In this document: in pieces, positions 44,101 through 54,391 of the stretch
Position numbering within the stretch: the stretch's first letter is position 1
How the letters are laid out: each line of letters begins with the position of its first letter
Assembly: GCF_000152705.1 (NCBI RefSeq)
Contig: NZ_CH672413.1
Span: forward strand, 496,001 to 560,000
DNA length: 64,000 nucleotides
Source of the DNA: Janibacter sp. HTCC2649
Lineage (GTDB): Bacteria; Actinomycetota; Actinomycetes; Actinomycetales; Dermatophilaceae
Reading direction: 5' to 3'
The notes under the pieces: generated by a model
What the model was told of the DNA's origin: nothing
Database searches by the model: none
Seen by the model: the letters and a program-made list of their open reading frames with translations, nothing else
Position numbers and translations under genes: made by a program

Positions 44101-44189
44101 CCGTGCGGGAGAGTCCCCGGTCCGAAGTGGAGCCGGGGCGCCGAAGGGGCAAACTCCCCGGAACCTCTCAGGCGCAAAGGACTGCACGG
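44101..44189 (+). ncRNA. Glycine riboswitch aptamer (gcvT-type element)
   Basis: P1 arms CCGTGC (44101-44106) and GCACGG (44184-44189) close an aptamer with the conserved elements GGGAGAG (44107-44113), GCCGAAGGGGCAA (44140-44152), CTCTCAGGC and AAAGGAC. It binds glycine and regulates gcvP, encoded 80 bases downstream. Only one aptamer is evident; 44190-44268 lacks a second full copy. Glycine riboswitches of this context usually switch expression on when glycine is abundant. Confidence 0.9.
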
Positions 44190-44268
44190 ATCAGGCACCT
44201 CTGAGACGGCTCATGCCGCGACAGAAGGGGAGGCCCGTGCCCGCCCGTGTGCCAGGAGCCTCACCTTC

Positions 44269-47157
44269 ATGACCGACACCACGATCCACGCCAGCGACCT
44301 GCCCGCCTTCGCCGAGCGCCACATCGGCCCGAGCGAGGCCGAGGTCGCGCAGATGCTCGCCGCGATCGGCCGAGCCAGCCTTGACGAGCTCACCGCGACG
44401 GCCGTGCCAGACGCCATCCGCGCGACCCAGGCCATGGACATCGTCCCGGCCGAGTCCGAGCTCGCCGTCGTCAAGGAACTGCGCGGCCTCGCGGCCCGCA
44501 ACCAGGTGCTCACCTCGATGATCGGCCTGGGTTACTACGGCACCATCACGCCGGCCGTGATTCAGCGCAACGTCCTGGAAAACCCTGCCTGGTACACGGC
44601 GTACACGCCCTACCAGCCCGAGATCTCGCAGGGCCGGCTCGAGGCGCTCCTCAACTTCCAGACCGTCGTCGGAGACCTCACCGGGCTGAGCACCGCTGGT
44701 GCCTCGCTCCTTGATGAGTCCACGGCTGCCGCCGAAGCCATGACTCTCATGCGCCGCTCGAGCAAGGCCGCTGCCGACTCGGTGCTGCTCGTGGACGAGG
44801 CGACGTTCCCGCAGACCCTCGCGGTCATGCGCACTCGCGCCCTCCCGCTCCGTATCGAGATCGTCGTGGCCGACCTGTCGTCGGTCACCACACGCGAAGC
44901 CCTCGCCGAGGCCGCCGGTGGCCGCGAGGTCTTCGGGGTCCTCGTGCAGTACCCCGACCTCCATGGTCGTCTGCGCAACCACCATGCCCTTGCCGAGGCA
45001 GCACACGCGGCCGGCGCCCTCGTGACCGCCGCCGCCGACCTCATGGCGCTCACTCTGGCCACGGCGCCCGGGGAGTGGGGCGCCGACATCGCGGTGGGAA
45101 CGACGCAGCGTTTCGGTGTGCCGATGGGCTTCGGTGGCCCGCACGCCGGCTACATGTCCGTGCGCGCCGGACTTGAGCGGACCCTGCCCGGCCGCCTCGT
45201 CGGGGTGTCCGTCGACGTCACGGGAGCACCGGCATACCGGCTTGCACTCCAGACGCGTGAGCAGCACATCCGCCGTGAGAAGGCCACGTCCAATATCTGT
45301 ACGGCGCAGGTGCTCCTTGCCGTGATGGCCAGCATGTATGCCGTTTACCACGGCCCCCGTGGTCTGCGTGCGATCGCGCTCGGCATCCACGCCCACGCGA
45401 CGACCCTCGCGAAGGCGCTTCGCGCCGGAGGTGTGGAGGTGGACGGCGAGGATGGCTTCGACACGCTGTCGATCCGCGTGCCGGGTCGCGCCGACGAGAT
45501 CGTCGCAGCGGCACGGGCGGAGGACACCAACCTCTGGCGCCACGACGCCGACACCGTGCTGCTCTCGGTCGATGAGACGACCGGCCTGGACGACCTCGAG
45601 AAGGTGTGTCGCGCCTTCGGGGTCGACGCACCGACCAGCGTAGTGATCGCGCAGCCGACGTGGGACGACGCGCTCGTGCGCACGTCCGACTACCTCACGC
45701 ACCCGGTCTTCACGAGCCACCACAGCGAGACCTCGATGCTGCGCTACCTGCGCCGGCTCTCGGATCGCGACTTTGCTCTCGACCGCGGCATGATCCCGCT
45801 CGGCTCCTGCACGATGAAGCTCAACGCGACGACCGAGATGCTCGCCATCACCTGGCCCGAGTTCGCGAGCCTGCACCCCTTCGCTCCGCTCGACCAGACC
45901 GAGGGCATCCGCCACCTCATCGACGAGCTGTCGCAGTGGCTGTGCGACATCACCGGCTACGACGCGGTGTCACTCCAGCCCAACGCCGGATCCCAGGGTG
46001 AGTTCGCAGGACTCCTTGCCATCGCGGCATACCACCGCTCCCAGGGTCAGGGCGAGCGCACCGTCTGCCTCATCCCCGCCAGCGCCCACGGCACCAACGC
46101 GGCCAGTGCCGTCATGGCCGGCATGAAGGTCGTCGTCGTCAAGACCGACGTCATCACGGGCAACGTGGACATGGACGACCTCAAGGTCAAGGTCGAGGAG
46201 CACCGCGACGACCTTGCGGCGATCATGGTGACCTACCCGTCCACCCATGGCGTCTTCGAGGACACCATCACCGACCTGTGTGCGATGGTGCACGACGCCG
46301 GTGGCCAGGTCTACGTCGACGGGGCCAACCTCAACGCCCTGGTTGGTCTCGCTCAGCCGGGTCGGTTCGGTGCCGACGTGTCGCACCTCAACCTGCACAA
46401 GACGTTCTGCATCCCGCACGGTGGCGGCGGCCCGGGCGTCGGCCCGGTCGCGTGCCGTGAGCACCTCGCACCGTTCCTGCCCAACCACCCGCTCGACCCG
46501 AAGGCTGGTCCGGAGACCGGCGTCGGCCCGATCTCCGGCGCGCCCTATGGATCGGCGGGCATCCTGCCGATCTCCTGGGCCTACGTTCGCCTCATGGGTG
46601 CGGCGGGTCTGAGCCGCGCGACCGAGGTCGCCGTCCTCAACGCCAACTACGTCGCGGCTCGGCTGCGCGATCACTACCCGGTGCTGTACTCCGGCGAGGG
46701 CGGTCTCGTGGCCCACGAGTGCATCCTCGACGTGCGTCCGCTCACCAAGGAGACGGGCGTGAGCGTCGACGACATCGCCAAGCGCCTCATCGACTACGGC
46801 TTCCACGCGCCGACGATGTCGTTCCCCGTCGCGGGCACGCTCATGGTCGAGCCCACCGAGAGCGAGGACAAGCTCGAGCTCGATCGCTTCTGCGACGCGA
46901 TGATCGCGATCCGCGAGGAGATTGACGCCGTTGGCGCCGCGGGCAACGCGGCCACGAGTGTTCTGCGCGGCGCACCGCACACCGCGATCTCACTCGCAGG
47001 GGACTGGGACGTCGACTACACGCGCCAAGAGGCGGCGTTCCCGCAGGGCGTTGACCCGCTGGCGAAGTACTGGCCGCCCGTGCGTCGCATCGACGGCGCC
47101 TACGGCGACCGTCACCTCGTCTGCTCGTGCCCGCCTCCCGAGGCCTTCGAGGACTGA
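44269..47157 (+). CDS. gcvP: Glycine dehydrogenase (decarboxylating), P protein
   Basis: The PLP-dependent P protein decarboxylates glycine and passes the aminomethyl group to lipoyl-GcvH. The 962-residue protein is the single-chain (fused alpha-beta) form. It begins with a typical [13 protein letters not shown], carries [21 protein letters not shown], and has the PLP lysine in [22 protein letters not shown] glycine riboswitch precedes it, so expression should follow glycine level. gcvH is in the same orientation 3 kb upstream. Confidence 0.96.
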   Translation: MTDTTIHASDLPAFAERHIGPSEAEVAQMLAAIGRASLDELTATAVPDAIRATQAMDIVPAESELAVVKELRGLAARNQVLTSMIGLGYYGTITPAVIQRNVLENPAWYTAYTPYQPEISQGRLEALLNFQTVVGDLTGLSTAGASLLDESTAAAEAMTLMRRSSKAAADSVLLVDEATFPQTLAVMRTRALPLRIEIVVADLSSVTTREALAEAAGGREVFGVLVQYPDLHGRLRNHHALAEAAHAAGALVTAAADLMALTLATAPGEWGADIAVGTTQRFGVPMGFGGPHAGYMSVRAGLERTLPGRLVGVSVDVTGAPAYRLALQTREQHIRREKATSNICTAQVLLAVMASMYAVYHGPRGLRAIALGIHAHATTLAKALRAGGVEVDGEDGFDTLSIRVPGRADEIVAAARAEDTNLWRHDADTVLLSVDETTGLDDLEKVCRAFGVDAPTSVVIAQPTWDDALVRTSDYLTHPVFTSHHSETSMLRYLRRLSDRDFALDRGMIPLGSCTMKLNATTEMLAITWPEFASLHPFAPLDQTEGIRHLIDELSQWLCDITGYDAVSLQPNAGSQGEFAGLLAIAAYHRSQGQGERTVCLIPASAHGTNAASAVMAGMKVVVVKTDVITGNVDMDDLKVKVEEHRDDLAAIMVTYPSTHGVFEDTITDLCAMVHDAGGQVYVDGANLNALVGLAQPGRFGADVSHLNLHKTFCIPHGGGGPGVGPVACREHLAPFLPNHPLDPKAGPETGVGPISGAPYGSAGILPISWAYVRLMGAAGLSRATEVAVLNANYVAARLRDHYPVLYSGEGGLVAHECILDVRPLTKETGVSVDDIAKRLIDYGFHAPTMSFPVAGTLMVEPTESEDKLELDRFCDAMIAIREEIDAVGAAGNAATSVLRGAPHTAISLAGDWDVDYTRQEAAFPQGVDPLAKYWPPVRRIDGAYGDRHLVCSCPPPEAFED

Positions 47158-47179
47158 TCCCCGACCCATCAGCAGGTCA

Positions 47180-47233
47180 AGGGGAGAGAACTCGCCGTCG
47201 CCGAGGTTCCGGAGACGGCGAGTTCTCTCCCCT
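47180..47233. terminator. Long hairpin between convergent gcvP and sbcC
   Basis: A perfect 20-bp inverted repeat (arms 47180-47199 and 47214-47233; left arm begins AGGGGAGAGAACTCGCC) with a 14-base loop lies between two convergent genes. There is no T-tract. It probably stops transcription from both sides. Confidence 0.6.
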
Positions 47234-47262
47234 CGACTGGCTGGAGCTCGACTGGAGGGTCG

Positions 47263-50200
47263 TCAGGCTGCGCTCTCTGCGCCCGGGGTGGAGACGTCGA
47301 CGGTGCTGCCGTTGGCGGTCTTGCGGACGACCAACTGACTGGTGATGCGGCTACGGAGCTCGCCCACGTGCGAGACGACGCCGACCGCGCGACCACCCTC
47401 TCGCAGGGAGTCAAGAACCGAGATGACCTGCTCGAGGCTCTCGTCGTCGAGCGTCCCAAAGCCTTCGTCGACGAACAGGGTGCCGAGGTCGAAGCCGCCG
47501 GACTCCTCGCGGACGGCATCGGCCAGACCAAGGGCGAGGGCGAGGGAAGCCATGAACGCTTCGCCGCCAGACAGGGTCGAGGTCTCGCGGCTGACACCCG
47601 TCCACTGGTCGAGGACTCGCAGCCCCAGCCCCGAGCGCGCCCCACGAGCCGCGAGCCGGTCGGTGTGCTCGAGGGTGTAGCGGCCATCGCCCATGATGCG
47701 CAGCCGCTCGTTGGCGAGCCGGGCAACCGTGTCGAGCCGGGCAGCCAGGACGAAGGACGTGAGCCGCATCCGCAGGGTGTTGTTGAGGCCGCCTCCGGTG
47801 AAGGTGTCGGCCAGCTCCTTGATCCGGTGGTGGTGCATCAACGCGGGACCCGCCGCGTCGAGCCCGGCGACGAGCCTCGACCGCACGGCGGTGAAGGAGC
47901 GTCGGGCGGCACTGGCCTCGGTCTGCGCGGACTGCGCCGTGAGCAGGGCCGAACGAGCCTGCTGCGCGGCCGAGGTCAGCTCTGCGAGATCAGGTGCGGG
48001 TGCGGACTCTGCCGCGATGACGTCGGCGTCCCCGAGGACAGCCGTCGCCGAGGCGCGGGCCCGATCGTGGTCGTGCAGGCGGTCGCGAAGCCGATCCAGG
48101 GCGGCCGGTGCCACCATGGCGGCCGACGCCTCGTCCAAGGAGGCAAAGCCTGCCTCGACCGCCGCAGCCAGGCCGACCTCAGTCGCCGAGGTGAAGCGGG
48201 CCAGGGTCTCGTCGCTGCGTCGAAGGGCCTCGTCCCAGGTCTGCGCCACGGTGGTCAGCCGCTGATGCGCTTGGACGAGGGTGTGGATGGCCGGGACCGC
48301 ATCGCCCGCAACGGAGGTTCGCGTGTTCGTCGCGGCGCGACCAGCGAGGGTGCCCTCGCTGGCAGACAGGCAGGGGCATTCCGAGTGGGCCTCGAGGAGA
48401 GCGTGCGCCGCGGCAGCGTCGGCGGCTTCGGCCTGCTGGGCCTGCTCGGCCATCGTCGTGGCCCTGGCCAGGGCTTGCTGCGCCGTCGTGACCGCGGCAT
48501 CGAGGCGTTGCACCTCGGTGCGTGCGGTCGCGAGGACCTTCTCGCTCGCAGCACGTTTGTCGGCGCGTGCCCGGACGGTGCTGCGCCGGCGCTCGGCGCT
48601 CTCGACCTCGACCGCAAGACCAGCGAGGTCGAGATCTCGTGCAGCGTCGACGTCGAGCACCTTCAGGGCCTCGGTGAGCAGCGCCTGCGCGCTGGCAGCA
48701 GCCGCTTCTGACTGCTGGTGGGCTCGGCTCAGGGCGGCGTGCTGCAGGCGTGCGTCGTCGAGCGCGGACGGGCCGACTCGATCGCCTTCCCGGGCGGGAG
48801 CCGGGTGCTCGTGAGCTCCGCAGACGGGGCAGGACTGTCCGTCGACCAGGCTCTCGGCGAGCTCTGCGGCCATCTGTGACAGACGCCGAGCCACGATGTC
48901 CTGCTCGTGGTCGCGAGCATCCTGGGCGGCACTGCGTGCGTCAGCCGCGTGAGCGACGAGTCGCGTCACGGTGAGTTCGTCCTCGACGACCCGTCGGGCC
49001 AGCCGAAGGCGGTCGCAAGCCACCTCCGCTGTGCCCTCCACCCCGTCGCGGGAGGCCTCGGCCTCGAGGGCGTCAGCCAGCGCGACCTCGGCCCCTGAAA
49101 CTCGGGCAGCAACTGCGGCACGGTCGGCGTCGGCTGTCTCGAGGATCGCCGTTGCGGCAGTGATGGCGTCGAGGTGGCCCCGGGCCAGACTGGCCCGGTC
49201 TGCGCGCGACGCCTCGAGTCGGACGAGCTCACGCAACGTGTCGTCGTGGACGCGGAGATCGTCGAGCAGGGTCGTCGGGTCGCAAGCATCAGGAGCCATC
49301 GTGCGGGCCCTCGCAGAGGCAGCGCCCACGGCGGCCCTGGCGCGCTCGAGCTCTGAAGCCTCACGGGAGATCGCTGCGACATGGCCGCGCACGGAGGCGG
49401 CACGACTGGCCGCGTCGTGGGTGAGGCGGGCAGCCGAGATGTCTTCCTGAACCGCATCGAGGTCAGCGATGGTGGTGCGAGCGACTCTCGCCCGGTCCCG
49501 CAGTGCCATGACGCCCCGGGCGCGCTCGGCATCCGTGGCAGCAGCGCTCTCGGCAGCGACCGCGGCGTCGAGCGCCACCATCGCCTCGGACACGTGCGCG
49601 TCGAGGTCGATTCCCGTGGCATCGAGGAGGGCGCGGATGGCGTCAGGCGAGGCGGGGTCGAGGGCTGGCCGACCATCGAGGGTCCGCTCGTCGACCGCCG
49701 GCGCCTCGCCGTCGTCGAAGGACTCCTGGGCCAGACCGCTTGCGGCGACCACGTCGGCCAGGCGGGCCAGGTCGGTGTCGATGCCGCTGCGCAGGCTGCT
49801 GACGGTGGCCTCGCTGGCCCGGCGCTCGTCGACCAGCCACTCCTCGACGTCGGCGAAACGGGTGATGTCGAAGAGCTTCTCGAGGAGCGCGCGACGGTCA
49901 TCGTCCTTGGCCGTGAGGAACGCGGCGAACTCGCCCTGGGGGAGCATCGCCACCTTGGCGAACTGTTCCTTGCCCATGCCCAGCACGTCGTTGAGGACCT
50001 CGGCGGCTTCGTCGTTGCGGGTCGAGACCACGGTCCACGTGCTGCTCCGCAGCTCGGACAGCGTCACCGTGGCCGGCGCCTCGATCGTGCCAGTGCCGCG
50101 CTTCTTGGGTCGGGCGTGTGCTGGGGATCGGTGGATCCTGAATCGTCGTGTGCCACAGGTGAACTCGAGCTCCACCGATGGTGTCGCGGTCGGGGCGGCG

Positions 50201-50406
50201 TGGTCGCTGACGATGCCGCGCTTGTCGCGCAGGCCCGGCACGTCGGCGAAGAGGGCGAAGCAGATCGCATCGAGCAGGCTGGTCTTGCCGGCGCCCGTGG
50301 GTCCGTGGATGAGAAAGAGCCCGGCCGCGGTCAGCGCGTCGAAGTCGACTGCGATCTCGTCAGGAAAGGGCCCGAAGGCGGTGGCTGTGAGGTGGTGGAT
50401 CCTCAT
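47263..50406 (-). CDS. sbcC: SbcC-type exonuclease ATPase subunit (Rad50-like)
   Basis: SbcC is the SMC-like ATPase of the SbcCD nuclease that opens hairpins and processes DNA ends. The 1047-residue protein has Walker A GPTGAGKTS (35-43), long coiled-coil arms rich in Ala, Arg and Glu, the zinc-hook CPVC at about residue 525 (GQSCPVCGAHEHP), the ABC signature LSGGEAFMASLALALGLAD and Walker B LFVDEGFGTLD. It overlaps sbcD by four bases. Confidence 0.94.
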   Translation of the reverse strand: MRIHHLTATAFGPFPDEIAVDFDALTAAGLFLIHGPTGAGKTSLLDAICFALFADVPGLRDKRGIVSDHAAPTATPSVELEFTCGTRRFRIHRSPAHARPKKRGTGTIEAPATVTLSELRSSTWTVVSTRNDEAAEVLNDVLGMGKEQFAKVAMLPQGEFAAFLTAKDDDRRALLEKLFDITRFADVEEWLVDERRASEATVSSLRSGIDTDLARLADVVAASGLAQESFDDGEAPAVDERTLDGRPALDPASPDAIRALLDATGIDLDAHVSEAMVALDAAVAAESAAATDAERARGVMALRDRARVARTTIADLDAVQEDISAARLTHDAASRAASVRGHVAAISREASELERARAAVGAASARARTMAPDACDPTTLLDDLRVHDDTLRELVRLEASRADRASLARGHLDAITAATAILETADADRAAVAARVSGAEVALADALEAEASRDGVEGTAEVACDRLRLARRVVEDELTVTRLVAHAADARSAAQDARDHEQDIVARRLSQMAAELAESLVDGQSCPVCGAHEHPAPAREGDRVGPSALDDARLQHAALSRAHQQSEAAAASAQALLTEALKVLDVDAARDLDLAGLAVEVESAERRRSTVRARADKRAASEKVLATARTEVQRLDAAVTTAQQALARATTMAEQAQQAEAADAAAAHALLEAHSECPCLSASEGTLAGRAATNTRTSVAGDAVPAIHTLVQAHQRLTTVAQTWDEALRRSDETLARFTSATEVGLAAAVEAGFASLDEASAAMVAPAALDRLRDRLHDHDRARASATAVLGDADVIAAESAPAPDLAELTSAAQQARSALLTAQSAQTEASAARRSFTAVRSRLVAGLDAAGPALMHHHRIKELADTFTGGGLNNTLRMRLTSFVLAARLDTVARLANERLRIMGDGRYTLEHTDRLAARGARSGLGLRVLDQWTGVSRETSTLSGGEAFMASLALALGLADAVREESGGFDLGTLFVDEGFGTLDDESLEQVISVLDSLREGGRAVGVVSHVGELRSRITSQLVVRKTANGSTVDVSTPGAESAA

Positions 50407-51581
50407 GCCGCCCCCGAGCTCCGTCGGCCGGCGAGGCCACCCTCGCCGTCGCCTGCCGATCGACGCAGCCGTGCGCCTTCGACGGCTTTGCCGAGCAGGT
50501 CACGCTCGGCCTCGTCGGCACCGTGGCCACCCCGGACATGGGTGAGGAAGTCGCAGCAGACGTCGAGATCGGAGCGCTCGGTGAGCGACGCGGCATACGC
50601 ACTCATCGTGGTGACCGAACCGGAAGGTGCGAAGCGCAGGTCGAGCGTGTGGGGGAAACGGGCGCGCAAACGCTCCATCGCGCCCAGAGGGCGGATCGGG
50701 TCGGTGAGCGTCACCTGACACCACGCCGACTCGGCAGCGGTGTGGGCGCGGTCCTCGAGCAGCTCGTCCAGGGTGCCGCGCAGCAGCATGAGGGGACGCT
50801 CGACGGGCGCCTCGACGAACCGCGTGACGGGTTCCTTGCCCCCGAGGTCGACGAGCCACGAACCCTTGGTGTGGCTCGCCTCGCTGAACGACATCGCCAC
50901 CGGCGAACCCGAGTAGCGCACGGTCTCGGACACCTGCTGACGACCGTGGAGGTGGCCCAGCGCGGCGTAGTCGACCCCGGCGAAGACCTCGGGCGGCACG
51001 GCCGCGACTCCACCCACGGAGATGTCGCGTTCGGAGTCGCTCGTGGCGCCACCCGTGACGAACGCGTGAGCCATGACGACCGACCGACTCTGGGCGCCCG
51101 CATCGAGTGAGGTCCGGACCCGACCCATGGCAGCGCGCAACGCACCGGCATGCGTGCGTTCGGTCGAGCCCAGAGGACCTGCCGCCAACGATGGCTCGAG
51201 GTAGGGGAGTGGGTGGACAGCGACGTCGCCGATGACCACGGGCCGCCCGATGTCCTCGATGCTCGTGCGGATGTGCAGCCCCGAGCGCTCGAGGAGCCGT
51301 GAGGCGAAACCCAGCCGGATCGCCGAGTCGTGGTTGCCACTCGACAGCACGACCGTGGCGCCAGCGTCGATGAGACGCTCGACCGTGTCGGACAGCATCG
51401 CCACGGTGTCCGGCGCGGGCAGCGCCCGGTCGTAGACGTCGCCCGAGACGAGCACCGCATCGACCGACTCGGAGCGCACGACCTCGACGAGATGATCCAG
51501 GAAAGCCGACTGGGCGCCCTGCAGCCCCACCTGGTGGAACGCCCGTCCCAGGTGCCAGTCGGAGGTGTGGATCATGCGCAC
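50403..51581 (-). CDS. sbcD: SbcD-type nuclease subunit (Mre11-like)
   Basis: The metallophosphoesterase partner of SbcC. Starting at GTG 51581, the N-terminus reads MRMIHTSDWHLGRAF, which aligns residue for residue with the classic SbcD start. VLVSGDVYDRALP, SSGNHDS and LGHLHGRQ supply further metal ligands. The product has 392 residues with a C-terminal capping region. TAGCCT lies seven bases before the GTG on the minus strand, indicating a leaderless message. An ATG at 51575 is the next possible start. Confidence 0.93.
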   Translation of the reverse strand: MRMIHTSDWHLGRAFHQVGLQGAQSAFLDHLVEVVRSESVDAVLVSGDVYDRALPAPDTVAMLSDTVERLIDAGATVVLSSGNHDSAIRLGFASRLLERSGLHIRTSIEDIGRPVVIGDVAVHPLPYLEPSLAAGPLGSTERTHAGALRAAMGRVRTSLDAGAQSRSVVMAHAFVTGGATSDSERDISVGGVAAVPPEVFAGVDYAALGHLHGRQQVSETVRYSGSPVAMSFSEASHTKGSWLVDLGGKEPVTRFVEAPVERPLMLLRGTLDELLEDRAHTAAESAWCQVTLTDPIRPLGAMERLRARFPHTLDLRFAPSGSVTTMSAYAASLTERSDLDVCCDFLTHVRGGHGADEAERDLLGKAVEGARLRRSAGDGEGGLAGRRSSGAA

Positions 51582-51588
51582 ATCTCGA

Positions 51589-51594
51589 AGGCTA
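51589..51594 (-). promoter_or_regulatory. -10 box of sbcDC
   Basis: TAGCCT on the minus strand (51594-51589) is seven bases before the sbcD GTG, consistent with leaderless transcription of the sbcD-sbcC operon. Confidence 0.45.
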
Positions 51595-51719
51595 GGTGGG
51601 GGCGCCGACAGCCCTCGTGACCGAAACGCGGATTCGGCCACGTTCCGCTCGCGCGCTGTGCTCGGATGGTGATTGAGTTGGCCCTTCGAGCCGACGTGCG
51701 GACAACAGATCGGGAGGTG

Positions 51720-53207
51720 ATGGGCGTGGGTGCTGAGGTCAGCGCACAGAGCTACACACGCGAGGAGCGGCAGCGCTATCGCGAGAAGGTGCGTCAGAAC
51801 CTCGACGTGTTCGAACGGATGCTCAACCAGCACTCGTTCGAGTTCGACCGACCCCTGACCGGCCTCGAGATCGAGCTCAACCTCGTCAACTCCGACTTCG
51901 ACCCGCACTTCGCCAACGCCGAGGTGTTGCAGGCCATCGCCGATCCGGGCTACCAGACCGAGCTGGCCAAGTACAACATCGAGCTCAACGTCCTGCCGAG
52001 ACCGCTCCCGGGCGACTCCGCCATCGAGCTCGAGCACGACCTGCGGGAGTCGCTCAACGCCGCCGACGCCAAGGCACGTGAGGTGGGCTCGAGGCTCGTC
52101 GCCATCGGCATCCTTCCGACGATCATGCCGGAGCACTACGAGGGGGAGTGGATCAGCGACAACAACCGCTACACCGCTCTCAACGACTCGATCTTCGTGG
52201 CTCGCGGCGAGGACATCTTCCTCGACATCACCGGTCCGCAGGGTGAACGGGTCTCGACGTACTGCGACTCCATCGCGCCGGAGTCCGCCTGCACCAGCGT
52301 GCAGCTGCACCTCCAGGTGTCGCCCTCCGACTTCGCCGACCACTGGAACGCCGCCCAGGCGGTCTCACCCGTGCAGGTCGCCCTGGCCGCGAACTCACCG
52401 TTCTTCTTCGGCAAGCGGCTGCACGCCGAGACGCGCATCGAGCTGTTCAAGCAGGCCACCGACACCCGGCCCATCGAGCTCAAGAACCAGGGAGTGCGTC
52501 CGCGCGTCTTCTTCGGCGAACGCTGGATCACCTCGATCTTCGACCTCTTCGAGGAGAACTCCCGCTACTTCCCCGCACTTCTCGCGGAGACGACCGACGA
52601 GGACCCCATGGCCAAGCTCGAGGCCGGTGAGGCACCCGACCTCGCCGAGCTCCGGCTCCACAACGGCACGGTCTATCGCTGGAACCGTCCGATCTACGAC
52701 ATCGTCAAGGGACGCCCACACCTGCGGGTCGAGAACCGCGTCCTGCCGGCCGGCCCGACCATCGCCGACACCTTGGCCAACGCCGCGTTCTACTACGGAG
52801 TGGTGCGCAAGCTGGCGTCGACGGAGCGCCCGGTCTGGACCAAGATGAGCTTCGCCGCGTGCGAGGAGAACTTCCACCGCGGTGCCCGTGACGGCATGGA
52901 GGCTCGTCTCTACTGGCCCGGATTCGGCGAGGTCGGCGCCGATGAGCTCGTCCTGCGGCACCTGCTCCCACTGGCGCACGAAGGTCTCGAGGAGTGGGGC
53001 GTCTCGCAGGCGGTGCGCGATCGCTTCCTCGGCATCATCGAGGCGCGGTGCCAGGCCGGGGTCAACGGAGCGACATGGCAGACCGACGCCGTTCGACGTT
53101 TCGAGGAGCGAGGTTCTGACCGTCGCACGGCGCTGCACCAGATGCTCGAGCTCTACACGGAGCACATGAGCACCAACGAGCCCGTGCACACGTGGCCGCT
53201 GCCCTGA
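51720..53207 (+). CDS. Glutamate-cysteine ligase family (GCS2-like) protein
   Basis: A 495-residue protein beginning MGVGAEVSAQSYTREERQRYREKVRQNL. It carries an ATP-grasp-like GCS2 core with LTGLEIELNLV, YNIELNVLPRPL, DSIFVARGEDIFLDITG and ENRVLPAGPTIADTLAN. Such enzymes join an amino acid to the gamma-carboxyl of glutamate or another carboxylate. Whether this one makes gamma-glutamylcysteine is uncertain, since most actinobacteria use mycothiol. GGGAGG (51712-51717) lies before both ATG 51720 and GTG 51726. Confidence 0.82.
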   Translation: MGVGAEVSAQSYTREERQRYREKVRQNLDVFERMLNQHSFEFDRPLTGLEIELNLVNSDFDPHFANAEVLQAIADPGYQTELAKYNIELNVLPRPLPGDSAIELEHDLRESLNAADAKAREVGSRLVAIGILPTIMPEHYEGEWISDNNRYTALNDSIFVARGEDIFLDITGPQGERVSTYCDSIAPESACTSVQLHLQVSPSDFADHWNAAQAVSPVQVALAANSPFFFGKRLHAETRIELFKQATDTRPIELKNQGVRPRVFFGERWITSIFDLFEENSRYFPALLAETTDEDPMAKLEAGEAPDLAELRLHNGTVYRWNRPIYDIVKGRPHLRVENRVLPAGPTIADTLANAAFYYGVVRKLASTERPVWTKMSFAACEENFHRGARDGMEARLYWPGFGEVGADELVLRHLLPLAHEGLEEWGVSQAVRDRFLGIIEARCQAGVNGATWQTDAVRRFEERGSDRRTALHQMLELYTEHMSTNEPVHTWPLP

Positions 53208-53210
53208 GGA

Positions 53211-53819
53211 TCAGCCCAGGCTGTTCCAGAGCTTGATGGCGGGCTGCTCGCGTTCGTACTCGAGCACGCTCACCGACCCGGCATCGAGCAACAGCTTGGC
53301 CGCGAACCGAGCCTGCTCACGCAGGAACGTCGTCGCGAGAACCCGAAGGGCGTGTCCGTGCCCGAACAGCAGGACGTCCCTCGTCGCCATCACGGGCAGG
53401 GCGCGCAGCAGCACTCGCGACATCCGGGCGGCGACTTCCTCGACGGTTTCGCCCGGAGTTGCACCAGGGACGACGCCGTTCTCAAAGACCGTCCAGTCGT
53501 AGCCGACCTCGGCCCGGATCTCCTTGGTCGTCCGGCCCTCGTAGGCGCCGTAGTCCCACTCGACGAGGTTGGGATCGATCTCGGGGGAGGGGAATCCGGC
53601 GATCTCGGCGGTGCGTCGGGCGCGTTGCATCGGCGACGCAAGGACGAGTCCGAAGTCGAAGCCCGAGAGTCGCTCGGCGAGGGTCGAGGCATCGGCCTCG
53701 CCCGCAGCGGTCAGCGGGATGTCGGTGGTGCCGGTGTGCTGACCGGACTCGCTCCACTCGGTCTTGCCGTGACGGACAAGGACGATGCGTCCTTCGGGGA
53801 CTGCGGGTGCGCCGGTCAT
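53211..53819 (-). CDS. Histidine phosphatase (phosphoglycerate mutase-like) family protein
   Basis: A 202-residue protein with the catalytic VLVRHGKTEW motif near the N-terminus, WDYGAYEGRTTKEI in the middle and the second histidine in LLFGHGHALRV. It belongs to the broad branch that dephosphorylates small phosphorylated metabolites; the substrate cannot be predicted. The start was placed at ATG 53819; GTG 53828 would add three residues. CAGAGT on the minus strand lies seven bases before the ATG. It is divergent from the DUF1697 gene by 26 bases. Confidence 0.87.
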   Translation of the reverse strand: MTGAPAVPEGRIVLVRHGKTEWSESGQHTGTTDIPLTAAGEADASTLAERLSGFDFGLVLASPMQRARRTAEIAGFPSPEIDPNLVEWDYGAYEGRTTKEIRAEVGYDWTVFENGVVPGATPGETVEEVAARMSRVLLRALPVMATRDVLLFGHGHALRVLATTFLREQARFAAKLLLDAGSVSVLEYEREQPAIKLWNSLG

Positions 53820-53833
53820 GAGCGCCACTCTGG

Positions 53834-53839
53834 CAGGAT
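53834..53839 (+). promoter_or_regulatory. Possible -10 box of the DUF1697 gene
   Basis: CAGGAT, one mismatch from the TAGGAT/TAGGCT series seen elsewhere in the window, lies exactly six bases before the ATG at 53846. Confidence 0.3.
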
Positions 53840-53845
53840 CGCCGT

Positions 53846-54391
53846 ATGCCGCGCCACCTGGCTTTCCTTCGTGCCATCAACCTTGGTGCGCACCACAAGG
53901 TGCCCATGGCTGAGCTGCGGGAGCGCCTGACCGACGCCGGCTTCACTGACGTCGAGACGCACATCCAGACGGGCAACATCGCCCTCACCTCCACGATGCG
54001 CTCGGCCGCGAAGGTCGAGCTCGCGATCGAGGACCTGCTGCGGGAGTGGCGCGGGTTCGAGGTGCCGACGATCGTGCGGTCTCCCGCCGAGGTCCACACC
54101 TTGGCGCAGAAGATCGAGGCCATGGCGCCGCTCATCGACAGCAGCGCACGACGCTATGTCGCGTTCGCGAAGGGAGAGGTGAGCAAGGACGCCCAACGCG
54201 CGCTCACGGCATACGCCGACACTCCTGAACGTTCCCGTGTCGTGGGCCGAGACGTCCTCCTCGAGATCGACGGCAACTTCCACACCGCCCGACTCGCCGG
54301 CGCCAAGCTCGAACGGCTCGCCGGCACGCCCCTCACCGCGCGCGACATCAAGGTCGTGCGCGCCATCGACGAGAAATGGAGCACCACATGA
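53846..54391 (+). CDS. DUF1697 family protein
   Basis: A 181-residue protein starting MPRHLAFLRAINLGAHHKVPMAELRERL, the conserved DUF1697 opening, with HIQTGNIAL and a C-terminal TARDIKVVRAI. The family is common in soil actinobacteria and has no established function. It overlaps the OsmC-family gene by four bases. Confidence 0.87.
   Translation: MPRHLAFLRAINLGAHHKVPMAELRERLTDAGFTDVETHIQTGNIALTSTMRSAAKVELAIEDLLREWRGFEVPTIVRSPAEVHTLAQKIEAMAPLIDSSARRYVAFAKGEVSKDAQRALTAYADTPERSRVVGRDVLLEIDGNFHTARLAGAKLERLAGTPLTARDIKVVRAIDEKWSTT

Noticed and set aside
44190-44268. Second glycine aptamer
   Set aside because: The stretch has CACCTCTGAGAC and GAAGGGGAGG pieces but not the ordered GGGAGAG / GCCGAAGG / CTCTCAGGC core, so a tandem riboswitch is not supported.
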